In this document: one piece after another, positions 1-13,946 of the stretch
Layout: each line of letters starts with the position of its first letter
Numbering within the stretch: the first letter of the stretch is position 1
Program-made: the position numbers and the translations under genes
Notes under the pieces: generated by a model
Database searches by the model: none
The model's input: only the letters and a program-made list of their open reading frames with translations
What the model was told of the DNA's origin: nothing
Source of the DNA: Colwellia maritima
GTDB lineage: Bacteria > Pseudomonadota > Gammaproteobacteria > Enterobacterales > Alteromonadaceae
Assembly: GCF_022669015.1 (NCBI RefSeq)
Contig: NZ_JAKKSL010000001.1
Span: 1,532,059-1,596,058, forward strand
Direction of reading: 5' to 3'
DNA length: 64,000 bases

Positions 1-2212
1 TTCATTACTTGAATTTTTTCTAATGGCTTTAAGCGTACTAACGCCGTCCATTACTGGCATCTGTATATCCATGAAAATCAATGCAAAGGTCTCACTTTGG
101 CATAACGCTAAAGCATTAGCACCATCTTGTGCTAGTACCACCTCACTCACTTGCTCTTGCAATAAGGCATTTATTAATTTTAGGTTTGCTTCATTATCGT
201 CAACAGCTAATACTTTTATAGGGATAATTTTTCTGCTTGGTGCTGTTAAATACTCAGGCTCAGCTAATAAAGCACTATAAAGTTTGTTTGCAGTAATAGG
301 CTTACTTAAACAACTTATGGCACCACTTGCAATTAGGGCTTCTTGCAAACTAGGCGAATTACTATTAACCGCTAAGTGAATATTAGAAATTTGAGGTTTG
401 ACTTTATCGACTATTTTTTTCAAATCACTTAGCGCAGTTGTTGTTCGGTCATGACCAATTAATGCAAAATCAAAATGAAGCGCTTCATTATTTTTTTCTT
501 GTTCAAGTATTTGGTCCAACTGTTTACTACTATCAACCTGAGTTACCAACATTTGCCAGTTAATTAGCATATCATAGGTTGCGGCTCTGCTATGAGGGTG
601 AGGCTCATAATATAAAATGGATTTATTTGCTAAGCGTATATGCTCTAGTTCACCAACACGCGGTAACGAGTTCATGCCACACTCAAAGTCAAACCAAAAC
701 TTCGAGCCAACATTTTCATTTGAACTAAAGCCAATATCACCTTTCATTTCATAAGCAAGTCGTTGGCAGATAATTAGACCTAGACCTGTGCCGCCATGTA
801 AACGTGTAATGGTTTGGTCTGCCTGAGAAAATGCCTTGAATATAGCCTGCTGTTGAGTGTTATTCATGCCAATACCCGTATCAACAATGGTTATTTTTAC
901 TGCGGCTCGTTTAGCATTAATTATTTTAAATGTCACATCAATATTGACGGAGCCATGTTGTGTGAATTTAATGGCATTACTAACTAAGTTACTCATAATT
1001 TGTTTGATACGCATCGCATCGCCTAATAAGGTCTCTGGAATGTCGTGATCAATTTTTACTGAGAGTTCTAACTCTTTTTTATGTGCACTAGGTGCAAGTA
1101 AAATAAGACTTTCTTCAATTGACTCTCGCAATGAAAAAGGAATGTTTTCTATTACCATTTTTCCAAAGATCAAGCTTAGAGAAATCAAGAATGTCATTGA
1201 TAATGGTTAATAAGTTATTAGCTGATCTATCAATAGTTTGTAAATAGTCACGTTGTGAATTACTTAAAGGGGTTTTAAGTACCTGACGAGTGAATCCGAT
1301 AACGCCGTTTAATGGCGTGCGCAGTTCGTGACTCATATTCGCTAAAAACTCAGACTTTATTTTATTTGCATCTTGCGACTTTTTCTTGGCGATGCTTAAT
1401 TCAACGTTTTGAATTTCATATTGTTCGAGACTTTCACGCAAATCGATTGTTGCTTGATCAATGCTGCCTTGCATTTCATTTTGATAATTAGCCAATGATT
1501 GGGCTATTGCATTGATACCTTTCTTCAAAAAATTCAATTCTCCAATAACCAACCGACCACTTACACGGCTTTCGAGTTTACCTTCACGAAGTCGATCAAT
1601 AGCCTGTACCATTGAGTTAATTGGTTTACTTACATTTTGAATCAGTTTAAGTGCTAAAAGACTACTTAATAACACACAAAAGAAGGCGATACTAAATGCA
1701 AATATATATTGATTTTGTTGTTTGAATTTTATTCTGCTTTGATCAATGTACACAGAAACATAACCCAAAATACTTGCATCGTTGGTTTTGTCTGAGTTTT
1801 CATCCATGATAGGCGTACGAAAGATAATATAATCGTCTGATTTTTCCGTTTGGGTATACAAAGGGATATTCATGCCCGGGTTAATTCGCATTAGGTTAAT
1901 ATTGCCATTGTATGCACTTGTGGCAAAAACCTGGTTGTCTAAGGTGAATACTGCAATGGTTTTAATGATATTTGATTGGCTTCTATGTGCAGCACTAATA
2001 ATTGTGCGCAATTTTTCTCGGCTGTTATTGATAAGTGCATCTTTGCTAGTAATAGCTAAAGGTTCAATAATACTTTGAGCTCTTAGGTTTAGAAATTCAT
2101 CTAATTCAACACTTCGGCTATAAGAAAAATAGCCTGCGAGAACAAAGCTGATAAGAGCAGTAGGTAAAATTGTGAGTAGTATAACCCAGTCTTTGAGGCT
2201 TATTTTATGCAT
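1..2212 (-). CDS. barA: BarA-type hybrid sensor histidine kinase (5' complete, C-terminus beyond window, one frameshift)
   Basis: Membrane hybrid kinase, by family the sensor feeding the UvrY/GacA-Csr pathway. Two membrane segments flank a periplasmic loop (about residues 10-32 and 170-192), followed by a HAMP region and a HisKA motif SHELRTP with phospho-acceptor His at about residue 295. After a one-base shift near 1163 (probably an extra T in CTTTGG) the other frame continues with the N box, G1 (VDTGIGM) and G2 (GGTGLGL) of the ATPase. A degenerate receiver follows, then a true receiver with phospho-Asp in FMDIQMPVMDG close to the window edge. A terminal Hpt domain would lie outside. Divergent from rlmD-relA, as barA is in enterobacteria. 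Confidence 0.88.
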
Positions 2213-2409
2213 TTTCAGTGGTACTTAATATTTACTCGTTTTACGCTAAACTCGTTTCTTAAGGTGGAACGAGTATCAAACTAGTGTAAAATGATCATCC
2301 TGATAAACCTATAATGTCATATGCTTAGTTAAATTACACTTTTTAGTTAAATTCAACGTTAACGCTTGATATCAGTCAAAAATAAATCAAAATCTCTAGG
2401 TATGCAAAC

Positions 2410-3803
2410 ATGGCAAACTTTTTTAAAGTTAATACTAAAAAGTTAGATAAAATTCAAGAAACAAAGCGGCTCACATTAACCATTGAAAAGTTAGATTTAA
2501 ATGGCTGCGGGGTAGCTTATTACAAGAAAAAACCCGTGTTCATTAATGGTTCTCTGCCGCGTGAAAATGTTGATGTTAAGATTATAGAGCAAAAAAATAA
2601 GTACAGCCTTGCCAAATTATTAACTATCAATAAAACCGGCTCGAATAGAGTTGTGCCCAAGTGCCAAGCATTTTAAGGTGTGTGGTGGTTGTGACTTACA
2701 ACACCTTGATTATTCTGCTCAGCTTAGTTTTAAACAATCAAAAATTATCGAGTTGTTTTCTAGAGCAGGGCTTGCCGTTAATGTACTCGATGCATTACCT
2801 TGGCAATCACCTATATCGAGCTCTCAATGGCATTATCGTCGTAAAGCAAGAATAGGCGTTCAATTTGATAAAAATGCATATGCAACGATTGGCTTTAGAC
2901 AAAGATCAACCAATCAACTTGTTGCTGTAAAATCATGTCCCGTACTTGTAAAGCCGGCAGACGATATTTTTCCTTTATTAAAAGCACTTATCAATCAGCT
3001 CAGTGTTAAAAAAGCTATTGGTCATATTGAAGTGATTTGTACTGATAATATAGAATCTCATGAGTCTTCGAAAAACATAACATTGATAGTGCGCCAAATA
3101 CGCACAATAAACGACCATGATCGCGAACTATGGCAAGCATTTGCTAATAATAATCAGTTGCGTGTTTATTTTCAACACAGTCAAGATGACAGTCAGGATG
3201 ATGGTTTATTAACTTCAGGGGATGAATTAAATTATCACTTGGGTAATGAAATTCAAATTAATTTTTCCAATACTGATTTTATTCAAATAAATCAGCAAGT
3301 AAACCAAGCTATGGTGGAGCAAGCAATCGCGTGGTTAGCACCCGAAAAAAATGACCTAGTATTAGATTTATTTTGTGGGTTAGGAAATTTTAGTTTGCCA
3401 TTAGCAAAAAAAGTTAGTTGTGTTGTGGGTGTAGAAGGCATACAAAGTATGGTGGACAAAGCAGCTAGCAATGCAAGCTTTAACCATATTGATAACTGCC
3501 AATTTTTTCAAGCTGATTTAAACAACGAATGGCTGTCGCCTGCTTGGGCAAATAATAAATTTACAAAAGTGTTGTTAGATCCGCCCGTGAGTCGGCGCAG
3601 AATTCGCTGTAACACAAGTGATAAAACTTGGAATTACAACCGTGTTATATGTGAGTTGTGATCCTACTACCCTAGCAACAGATACTCAATTATTGCTTTC
3701 TCATGACTATAAAATTGAAAAAATTGGACTAATTGATATGTTTTCTCAAACAAAGCACGTTGAGACTATGGTATTGTTTACCAAAGAGCTTACTGTTGAA
3801 TAA
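2410..3803 (+). CDS. rlmD: 23S rRNA (uracil-1939-C5)-methyltransferase RlmD (two frameshifts)
   Basis: Uses SAM to make m5U1939 in 23S rRNA. The N-terminus reads as a TRAM RNA-binding domain (first ~80 codons). The Fe-S cysteines follow (CQ.F then VCGGCDLQH), then the SAM motif DLFCGLGNFSLPLA and the nucleophile region YVSCDPTTLA. The frame is broken near 2662 (an extra base between CCAA and CATTTT restores the cysteine motif) and near 3590 (the LLDPPR..GAEF motif is split). The combined length of about 464 codons is close to the family's ~430-450. Upstream of relA as in E. coli. The indels look like sequence errors, because both halves remain well conserved. Confidence 0.88.
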
Positions 3804-3875
3804 GTACGCTAAGCTGCTTGCTATACTGGTAAATGAATTAATAAATTAGCCCATTGCTAAAAGAAAGGAAATAAC

Positions 3876-6083
3876 ATGGTTTCGGTGCGGAAGTCTCATC
3901 AAGTTGTTAGTGTCGATTTTAAACATTGGTTGGTAGAACAGCCTTTGTCATTAGATAAAAAGCAAGCACTTGAACATTTATGGGAAAACGTAGCCCCATT
4001 TTTCCAAAAGCATGAGCGTTATTTGCTTAAAGCAATGGAAATGGTTGAAATACTGTCAGGTTTAAATTTAGATGCTGATTCATTGTCTGCTGCTTTTTTA
4101 ACCCCAATACTTGAAGCTAATTTAACGACACAAGACTTTGTTGAAGAACATTTTAGTAAAAATATTGCCATGCTCTGTCAAGGCGTAGAAAAAATGGCGG
4201 CTATTAAAGGACTACGCCAAGAAAATAGTGCAGGTAATGTCGACAACATTCGCCGCATGCTATTGGCTATGGTAGATGATGTTCGTGCCGTTGTTATAAA
4301 GTTAGCTGAACGTTTATGTGATCTACGAGAACAAAAAAATAATGACGAAGAAAGCCGAGTATTAGCGGCGAAAGAAAGTGCGAATATCTATGCACCATTG
4401 GCAAACCGTTTAGGTATTGGACAATTAAAATGGGAATTAGAAGATATTTCTTTTCGTTATCTTCACCCAAACGTTTATAAAAAAATTGCTAAGTTATTAG
4501 ATGAAACTCGCCTTGAACGCGAACAATACATGAGTGATTTCGTTGATAACCTAAATAACCGCCTACAGGAGCTTAATCTAAACGGCACTGTTTATGGTCG
4601 CCCAAAACACATTTACAGCATTTGGAAAAAAATGCAGCAAAAGTCGCTAGATTTCGAACAACTATTTGATGTTAGGGCTGTGCGTGTTGTCGTTGAAAAG
4701 GTTCAAGACTGTTATTCTGCGTTAGGAGTGGTGCACACACAATGGAAACATTTAGCTAAAGAGTTTTCAGACTATGTTGCCACACCTAAACCCAATGGCT
4801 ATCAATCAATTCATACCGTTGTGCTTGGGCCACAAGGGAAATCCGTGGAAGTACAAATAAGAACGCAGCAAATGGATGATGATGCCGAGTTAGGTGTCGC
4901 AGCACATTGGCGTTATAAAGAAAATGCTAACTCTAAGAAGGTCAAGGCGGAAAAGCTAATAGTTTTGATGATAAAATTGGTTGGTTACGCAAAATACTGC
5001 AATGGCAAGATGATGTGGCAGAAAGTGGCGAATTGTTAGATGAGCTACGTAGCCAAGTTTTTGAAGATCGCATTTATGTATTTACGCCATCGGGTGATGT
5101 TATTGATTTACCTATGGGCTCAACCCCATTAGATTTTGCTTATTATATTCATTCTAATGTAGGTCATTGCTGTATTGGCGCTAAAGTATTCGGCAAAATA
5201 GTGCCTTTTACGCATCAGTTGAAAACGGGTGACCAAGTTGAAATATTAACCAGTAAACAGCCGAATCCGAGTCGTGATTGGTTAAATCCAAATTTGCATT
5301 ATATTTATTCCTCTAGGGCTAGAGCAAAAGTACAACATTTTTTTAAACTAGAAGATAGAGATAAGCACCTTGCTCAAGGTAAGGATCTGCTTGGACACAG
5401 AATTAGCAAAATTAAGTGATTTAACCATTACTCAAAACCAATTTAAAACAGCTGCAGTGCATTTTAATGTTAAAACTATTGAAGATTTATATGCGGCAAT
5501 AGGCTCTGGAAATGCGCGTTTACAACAAGTTGTTAATTATTTTAAACAACTTGACGATAAATTTACCCCAACCCCCGAGTTAGACCCTCAAAGTTTGGTG
5601 AGAGAGCCTCAACTTGGAAAAAACACCTCAGGTGATGATAACGGCATCACTGTATCAGGTGTCGGAAATTTATTAACGCATATGGCAAAGTGTTGCTCGC
5701 CGGTACCCGGTGATGATATTTCGGGATTTATCACACAAGGACGAGGTATTTCAGTACATCGTCAAGACTGTGAACAACTCGCTAACTCTTTGTATCAGCA
5801 GCCTGAACGTTTTGTTGAAGTTCAATGGGGGGGAGACGATAAACAGAGTTATCAAGCGAGCACACTTATTATCGCCAGTGATCGTCAAGGGCTCTTTCGG
5901 GATATATCCACCATTATTGCCAATGAAAAGGTGAGTATTATTGGTATTGAAAGTCATTCAGATACAACAAAAAATACAATGAGCATGAAAATATCGATGG
6001 AAGTAACCGGCAGTGAACTTTTATCGCGTGTATTAGAGAAAATTCGTCAACTTGATGATGTGATCGAAGTAAAAAGACTATAG
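3876..6083 (+). CDS. relA: (p)ppGpp synthetase RelA (two frameshifts)
   Basis: Ribosome-associated alarmone synthetase of the stringent response. It has the N-terminal degenerate HD region, then the synthetase domain with YGRPKHIYSIWKKM, FDVRAVRVVV, KPNGYQSIHT and VEVQIRT. A TGS domain (RIYVFTPSGDVIDLP) and a C-terminal ACT domain (about 5860-6080) follow. The frame shifts near 4960 and near 5393 (CTTGGACAC, where one G fewer restores LLDTELAKL). Total coding potential is about 735 codons, against 744 in E. coli. It is called RelA rather than SpoT because of its place between rlmD and mazG and the inactive-looking hydrolase region. An AAAGGAAA Shine-Dalgarno precedes ATG 3876. Confidence 0.92.
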
Positions 6084-6127
6084 CAGCCTTGTTAGCGTTC
6101 TCAACAAAAGACAAAAGAGAAAAGAAA

Positions 6128-6940
6128 ATGTTAAATGCTAAACCCTCAATAGATAAATTGCGTTGGATTATGACACAGCTGCGTGATCCTAGTACGGGTT
6201 GCCCGTGGGATTTAAAACAAAGTTTTTCTTCAATTACGGCTCACACCCTTGAAGAAGCGTATGAAGTTGTTGATGCAATTGAGCAGAATGACTTTGTTGA
6301 ACTCAATAAAGAATTAGGGGATTTATTGTTTCAAGTGATTTTTTATAGTCAACTTGGTCAAGAACAACAATTGTTTGATTTTGACTCTGTAGTGGCATCA
6401 ATTTGTGAAAAACTTATTCGTCGTCATCCTCATGTGTTTGGTGATGCTGATTTAAAAAATGATAGTCAAATTAAAGCAAATTGGGAAAATGAAAAAGCCA
6501 AAGAACGTCAACACAAAAACAAGCAGGAAAACTTAAGTGTTTTGGCGGATATTCCCAAGAATATGCCGGCGTTATCGCAAGCCGCTAAGATACAGAAACG
6601 CTGCTCTCATGTTGGTTTTGATTGGGATAATAAGGCGGATGTTTTTGCTAAAATAGAAGAAGAAGTACTTGAGGTAAAAGACGAGTTAGAGGCTGAACAC
6701 ATTAATCCTGATGCCTTAGGTGAGGAGTTGGGCGACTTAATGTTTGCCGTTGTGAATTTGTGCCGCCATGCCAAGCAAGATCCTGAAACACTATTGCGCC
6801 AAGCTAATCAAAAGTTTACCAAACGGTTTCATGGCGTTGAAGCACAAGTTCAGCAGTCTGAGCGTGACTTTTCTCAACACAGTCTTGAAGAGTTAGAGCA
6901 ATACTGGCAAAAAGTTAAAGCGCAAGAGAAACTTTCATGA
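6128..6940 (+). CDS. mazG: Nucleoside triphosphate pyrophosphohydrolase MazG
   Basis: Hydrolyses NTPs to NMP and PPi; by family it cleans nucleotide pools and influences ppGpp-linked survival. Two MazG repeats are visible. The first has CPWDLKQSFSSI followed by EEAYEVVDAIE and ELGDLLFQVIFYS. The second has the acidic EEEVLEVKDELE and ELGDLMFAVVNLCRHA. The frame opens at a TTG at 6089, but ATG 6128 behind an AGAGAAAAG stretch fits the family N-terminus (LRWIMTQLRDP) better. In E. coli mazEF lies between relA and mazG; here no toxin-antitoxin pair intervenes. The stop overlaps the next start (ATGA). Confidence 0.95.
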   Translation: MLNAKPSIDKLRWIMTQLRDPSTGCPWDLKQSFSSITAHTLEEAYEVVDAIEQNDFVELNKELGDLLFQVIFYSQLGQEQQLFDFDSVVASICEKLIRRHPHVFGDADLKNDSQIKANWENEKAKERQHKNKQENLSVLADIPKNMPALSQAAKIQKRCSHVGFDWDNKADVFAKIEEEVLEVKDELEAEHINPDALGEELGDLMFAVVNLCRHAKQDPETLLRQANQKFTKRFHGVEAQVQQSERDFSQHSLEELEQYWQKVKAQEKLS

Positions 6941-7542
6941 GTAAGTTGTTATTATCAACGATGGCGATAGGAAAAAAATTACAGGGTGAAAATAGCCATG
7001 TAACCATCGGGTTAACTAATCCTAAAAGCCCTAGCAATGTAGGTGCGGTAATGCGAGCTGCAGGTTGCTACTGTGTTGAACAAGTGCTTTATACTGGACA
7101 ACGTTACGCCAATGCTGCAAAATTTAATGGCGCTAAACATAGTACAGATACTAAAAATGCGCGGGATAAAATCCCATTAAAACCAACGGAAGAATTTGAA
7201 AACATTGAATCATTACGTACTTTTTTACCGGACAACACTAAAATTATCTGTGTAGACTTGGTAGAGGGTGCTATACCCTTACCACACTTTAATCACCCAG
7301 AAAAAGCGGTTTATATCTTTGGGCCTGAAGACGGCACTATTAGTCAAAGTATGATAAATACGGCTGATGATGTGGTTTATGTGCCGACTGTAGGGTGTAT
7401 GAATTTAGCGGCCTCAGTGAATGTGTTGTTATATGATAGGCTAGCTAAAGCCTTGGTTAACAATAAGCAAATACAAAGTGATAATACATTAATTAGAAAG
7501 AGCAGGGACACAAATAATAAAGTAAAAGTAAAGCGTGGATAA
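6937..7542 (+). CDS. SpoU/TrmH-family RNA methyltransferase
   Basis: SPOUT-fold SAM-dependent 2'-O-methyltransferase of tRNA or rRNA. Its substrate cannot be told from sequence. Family motifs are NPKSPSNVGAVMRAAGC near the N-terminus (catalytic Arg and Asn region), VYIFGPEDGTIS, and the knot strand VPTVGCMNLAASVNVLLYD. 201 residues, with no added RNA-binding domain; the C-terminal tail is Lys/Arg-rich. It overlaps mazG by four bases and the next gene by one, so it is probably cotranscribed with both. Confidence 0.85.
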   Translation: MSKLLLSTMAIGKKLQGENSHVTIGLTNPKSPSNVGAVMRAAGCYCVEQVLYTGQRYANAAKFNGAKHSTDTKNARDKIPLKPTEEFENIESLRTFLPDNTKIICVDLVEGAIPLPHFNHPEKAVYIFGPEDGTISQSMINTADDVVYVPTVGCMNLAASVNVLLYDRLAKALVNNKQIQSDNTLIRKSRDTNNKVKVKRG

Positions 7543-8024
7543 TGGAGTCAGTGGTGAATCATAATCAAGAATCACAAATTCAAGAAAGACAATCTAAAGA
7601 AGTTGTCAATTCTCTCAATATATCTATAGATGAATGTCCAGTGCCAGTTTCCACTAGAGGAAAAATTAAAGTTTTTTTATGGAAGATTACCGGTATTTTT
7701 TGTGTTGGGTTAGCGATATTAGGCGCGATGTTACCTGTTTTACCTACCACAGTGTTTCTTCTTATGGCAACAGCATGTTTCGCTAAATCATCTCCAAAAT
7801 TGCAACAAAAACTACTTAATAATAAAACCTTCGGACCATTAATTCATGAATGGCAGCAGAACCGAAGTATTCCCAGAAAAGCGAAAAGAGTCGCGCTGTT
7901 AATGATTGTATTTTCGGTAGTTTGGTCGTCCTATTTATTGCAAAATGCCTTGTTAACCTTACTGGTTATAGCGCTTGTGATTGGCCCCTTCATCTTTTTA
8001 TGGCGCTTACCAGTTAGTAAGTAA
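7542..8024 (+). CDS. YbaN-type DUF454 inner-membrane protein
   Basis: Small inner-membrane protein of unknown function. The first ~45 residues are polar. The DUF454 signature follows: a membrane segment around GIFCVGLAILGAMLPVLPTT, then CFAKSSPKLQQKLL and GPLIHEWQQNRSIPRKAK, then two more hydrophobic stretches ending LVIALVIGPFIFLWRLPV. The ATG overlaps the preceding stop (TAATG), suggesting translational coupling to the methyltransferase gene. Function is not inferable. Confidence 0.8.
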   Translation: MESVVNHNQESQIQERQSKEVVNSLNISIDECPVPVSTRGKIKVFLWKITGIFCVGLAILGAMLPVLPTTVFLLMATACFAKSSPKLQQKLLNNKTFGPLIHEWQQNRSIPRKAKRVALLMIVFSVVWSSYLLQNALLTLLVIALVIGPFIFLWRLPVSK

Positions 8025-8072
8025 ATATTGAACAAATGCTTTAGTTAATACAGCTGTGAATAACAATAAATA

Positions 8073-8684
8073 TTAAGCTAATGCTTTTTTTACTATGTCA
8101 GTGAGTTGGTCAGGCAAAGTCAATTGCAAGGCGATATCATGGGCAGAATCAGACATTTTTTTCCAAGTTAATTGTACAATCCGGATAATTTTAGCTTCAT
8201 TATCTTGTTTCAAATAATTGTCAGCAAATGCTTCAAAATAGTGTTCAAGAAAAACTAAACAAGCTACATCCTCTAATGTTTGGCTATCCGCGTTGAGTTG
8301 GCTTGAAGATTTATCTTTTAAATTTTCTTTGCAAATAATAGAGGCTGTTTGGCTTGCTTGTACTTGGCTATATCCATGTTCAAGCATTATTTTAGCGGTT
8401 AACTCAGCATGAAACTTTCCTAAAGCTATACGCCATTGGTAATAACCTGCTTTACCTTGTGCAAATTCATCACGTTTTAAATGCCAACGTTTAATATGCT
8501 GAGCACGAACAGCTATTTGTAAAAGTTCATTTGCCTGTGGCCAGTATTGTGCTAAACAAGCGGTCATACGTTGCCCATAAAGTAATTCTTTTGGATACTC
8601 TGTGTTATTTATTATGGTCATATTTAGATCTTGACGGTTAATATCATCAATTGCTGTTAGTACGTTTGTTAACTTATTTTTCAT
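8073..8684 (-). CDS. DUF4202 family protein
   Basis: Soluble protein of 203 residues with the DUF4202 pattern: AIDDINRQD at the start, then EYPKELLYGQRMTACL, QIAVRAQHIKRWHLKRDEF and GKAGYYQWRIALGKFHAEL. The paired His-rich motifs (AQHIKRWH, KFHAEL) resemble a metal site in an all-helical HD-like fold, but no activity has been assigned to my knowledge. It lies convergent to the mazG cluster and divergent from pyrG. Confidence 0.75.
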   Translation of the reverse strand: MKNKLTNVLTAIDDINRQDLNMTIINNTEYPKELLYGQRMTACLAQYWPQANELLQIAVRAQHIKRWHLKRDEFAQGKAGYYQWRIALGKFHAELTAKIMLEHGYSQVQASQTASIICKENLKDKSSSQLNADSQTLEDVACLVFLEHYFEAFADNYLKQDNEAKIIRIVQLTWKKMSDSAHDIALQLTLPDQLTDIVKKALA

Positions 8685-8775
8685 GGATTATTTACCTCAA
8701 AAATTAGAACGCTATCATAACGGCTTACACGTAACAAAAAAATACTTATTTTCACAGCAGACTTCACAGTTGTTA

Positions 8776-8804
8776 TTGTCGTAGCGTATGATTTTTAGTA
8801 TAAT
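8776..8804 (+). promoter_or_regulatory. Candidate sigma-70 promoter of pyrG
   Basis: TTGTCG, a 17-base spacer, then a perfect TATAAT. The start codon of pyrG is about 135 bases downstream, giving a long leader. Confidence 0.6.
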
Positions 8805-8902
8805 ATTTTCCCGTCCTGTTTTATTTATTTTTAGCCCGTTTTTAAGTGAGTTTTTGATGATCACTCCTCTTAAAAACAGTAACAATATCGCTAAAAAAAT
8901 GA

Positions 8903-10579
<1,677 letters not shown>

Positions 10580-10593
10580 TTCAGAGTCATTTT

Positions 10594-10626
10594 AAACCGT
10601 AGCCCTGTGCTACGGTTTTTGTTTTT
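10594..10626 (+). terminator. Intrinsic terminator between pyrG and eno
   Basis: AACCGTAG, a 7-base loop, CTACGGTT, followed by a T-rich run. Confidence 0.8.
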
Positions 10627-10629
10627 TAA

Positions 10630-11946
<1,317 letters not shown>

Positions 11947-11993
11947 AGCCTTGTAGTGATAAGTAGTGTGTTACTTGTTACAAGTTAAAAAAT

Positions 11994-12025
11994 GAAACCG
12001 AGTCGACGTGACTCGGTTTTTCTTT
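11994..12025 (+). terminator. Intrinsic terminator after eno
   Basis: AAACCGAGTC, short loop, GACTCGGTTTTTC: a 10-bp stem with a T run. Confidence 0.8.
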
Positions 12026-12102
12026 ATTCGGTGTTGTATTTTTTATCTACAATCAAGTATGCTTAACAATCGAAATGGTATAACTACTTGATTTATTAAT
12101 TG

Positions 12103-12804
12103 ATGTCTCAAACTTCGCTATGGCAAACCAATCAGCAAAATATCGATTTTTCTGAATTATGTAATGCGCTCTACGAGCGGGAATTACGTATGCTTGCTAA
12201 TACTGAATCAGCTAGTATCAAAAGTATACAAGGGCGCTTAAAGAGCTTACCGTATTATATAAATCGTACGGCTATTTTAATGGTTCAAGTAAAGACACAA
12301 GGTATTACCCCCTTAGAATTAGACATTCAAAATGCAAGTTGGTCAGCGAAACAAGCAAACAAACTATCACTGTCAGGACAAACAAAACAAGCGGTGTTGT
12401 CATGGTACTTAACGAAAAAAATCCCGGTTGGTTTAGTTGTTCCTATACTTAATGACAATCATATTATTCTAGATTGCATAGATAGAGTGGATGTTATTAA
12501 TAAGCGCTTGCGCACGAATATTGCAGGATGGTTCTCATTAATTGAAGGTGAACACAACTGCGATGAAAAGTCTCACCAAACCCACAGTCTTAAATTGCTC
12601 AAGCCAAACAAAAAACTCATGCTAGCAGCATGTGCAGGGCATTGTTGGCAAAAGAGTATAAGTGAGAACGCGAGTGACACAGCTAATCTTAATAACTTTA
12701 CTGGCAGCACGGTAAAATTACGACCTATCATACCGAGTTTACGAGAATTGTTACTTTCTTGTGCTATAAATTGGAAAGACTTTAAACAACCATTAGCCAT
12801 ATAA
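12103..12804 (+). CDS. Hypothetical protein downstream of eno
   Basis: I do not recognise this 233-residue protein. It has no signal peptide or clear membrane segment and begins with a helical, charged N-terminus (FSELCNALYERELRMLANTE). The middle is of mixed composition (VGLVVPILNDNHIILDCIDRVDVINKR) and the C-terminus is rich in Ser/Lys/Asn. The frame opens one codon earlier at TTG; ATG 12103 is chosen. No clear Shine-Dalgarno is present. It lies between eno and ftsB, a spot with no counterpart in the E. coli order. Codon use resembles its neighbours. Confidence 0.6.
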   Translation: MSQTSLWQTNQQNIDFSELCNALYERELRMLANTESASIKSIQGRLKSLPYYINRTAILMVQVKTQGITPLELDIQNASWSAKQANKLSLSGQTKQAVLSWYLTKKIPVGLVVPILNDNHIILDCIDRVDVINKRLRTNIAGWFSLIEGEHNCDEKSHQTHSLKLLKPNKKLMLAACAGHCWQKSISENASDTANLNNFTGSTVKLRPIIPSLRELLLSCAINWKDFKQPLAI

Positions 12805-12873
12805 ATAATAAGTTCATATAATAGTAAAAATTGTTTTATTATTATGTGTTTTTAGGCGTTTCATTAGGTAACC

Positions 12874-13188
12874 ATGCGGACTTTTACAGCACTGTTGATC
12901 ATTGTTTTCAGTTTATTGCAATACCGACTCTGGTTCGGTAAAAACAGTGTGCCTGATTATTTTTCTTTGCAAGAAGATGTCGCTCAGCAAAAATTAGTTA
13001 ATTTAAAGCTGCAACAGCGTAATAAATTATTATACGCGGATACGGATGACCTCAAACTTGGTACCGAAGCTATTGAAGAACGGGCAAGAAATGAGCTAGG
13101 TATGATAAAAGAAAATGAAACCTTCTTTCGCGTGATTCCAAATAAAGAGCCTTCAGGTCAAAATGATACAAGCCAGGGGCTATATTAG
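12874..13188 (+). CDS. ftsB: Cell division protein FtsB
   Basis: Bitopic divisome protein that forms the FtsQ-FtsL-FtsB complex. 104 residues: an N-terminal membrane helix (FTALLIIVFSLLQYRLWFG), then a coiled coil (LQEDVAQQKLVNLKLQQRNKLL) and the conserved AIEERARNELGMIKENETFF. It precedes ispD by two bases, as in many gammaproteobacteria. Confidence 0.95.
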   Translation: MRTFTALLIIVFSLLQYRLWFGKNSVPDYFSLQEDVAQQKLVNLKLQQRNKLLYADTDDLKLGTEAIEERARNELGMIKENETFFRVIPNKEPSGQNDTSQGLY

Positions 13189-13190
13189 TT

Positions 13191-13943
13191 GTGAGTAATT
13201 TTGAATTACCAAATAAAAACCAAAAATTTACTGTTATTGTACCTGCTGCCGGAGTAGGAAAACGGATGTTAGCGTTATGTCCTAAACAATATTTAACAAT
13301 TAATAATGAAACAGTCTTGGGTCACACGCTCAAGCGTTTACTCTCTCATACAAAAATAGACAAAATTATTTTAGCATTAAGTGATGATGATGATTACTTT
13401 GCAGAAACACCTTTGGCGAAGAATCCTAATATTATACGTGTATCAGGTGGTAAAGAACGTGTTGACTCTGTTTTAAATGGATTACAGCAAGTTAGTGGGC
13501 AAGAGTGGGTACTTGTGCATGATGCAGCCCGTCCGTGCGTTACTCATAAAGATATAGATAAACTTATCGAGCAGTGTATTACAAATAATAGCGGTGGTAT
13601 TTTAGCTGCACCGACGGTTGATACGATGAAACTTGCTTGTAAAAATAATCGGGGGCAAACAATACGTGTAGACCAAACAAGTGATCGAAGCCTATTATGG
13701 CATGCTTTTACACCTCAAATGTTTAAAGTGGATGTGCTGACCAAAGCCATAAAACACGCACAGTCAAAAGGTCTTACAATAACGGATGAAGCTTCAGCAA
13801 TAGAATCATTGGGGTTACCTTGTTTATTGGTAACAGGAAGACGAGACAATATAAAAATAACACGCCCAGAAGATTTAGTGTTAGCGAGTTTCTATTTAGA
13901 TCAACAAAGTAAATCAACAATAAATACTAAAAGTAAAGGGTAA
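13191..13943 (+). CDS. ispD: 2-C-methyl-D-erythritol 4-phosphate cytidylyltransferase
   Basis: Third step of the MEP isoprenoid pathway (CTP + MEP to CDP-ME). 250 residues beginning at GTG, two bases after the ftsB stop. Motifs are VPAAGVGKRMLALCPKQYL (nucleotide-binding glycine loop with catalytic Arg and Lys), VHDAARPCV, and the C-terminal ITDEASAIESLG. Followed after three bases by ispF, which acts two steps later. Confidence 0.96.
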   Translation: MSNFELPNKNQKFTVIVPAAGVGKRMLALCPKQYLTINNETVLGHTLKRLLSHTKIDKIILALSDDDDYFAETPLAKNPNIIRVSGGKERVDSVLNGLQQVSGQEWVLVHDAARPCVTHKDIDKLIEQCITNNSGGILAAPTVDTMKLACKNNRGQTIRVDQTSDRSLLWHAFTPQMFKVDVLTKAIKHAQSKGLTITDEASAIESLGLPCLLVTGRRDNIKITRPEDLVLASFYLDQQSKSTINTKSKG

Positions 13944-13946
13944 TAC

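Noticed and set aside
5370..5419. Programmed frameshifting in relA
   Set aside because: The site is not a slippery heptamer with a following structure, and similar breaks occur in many genes here, pointing to base errors.
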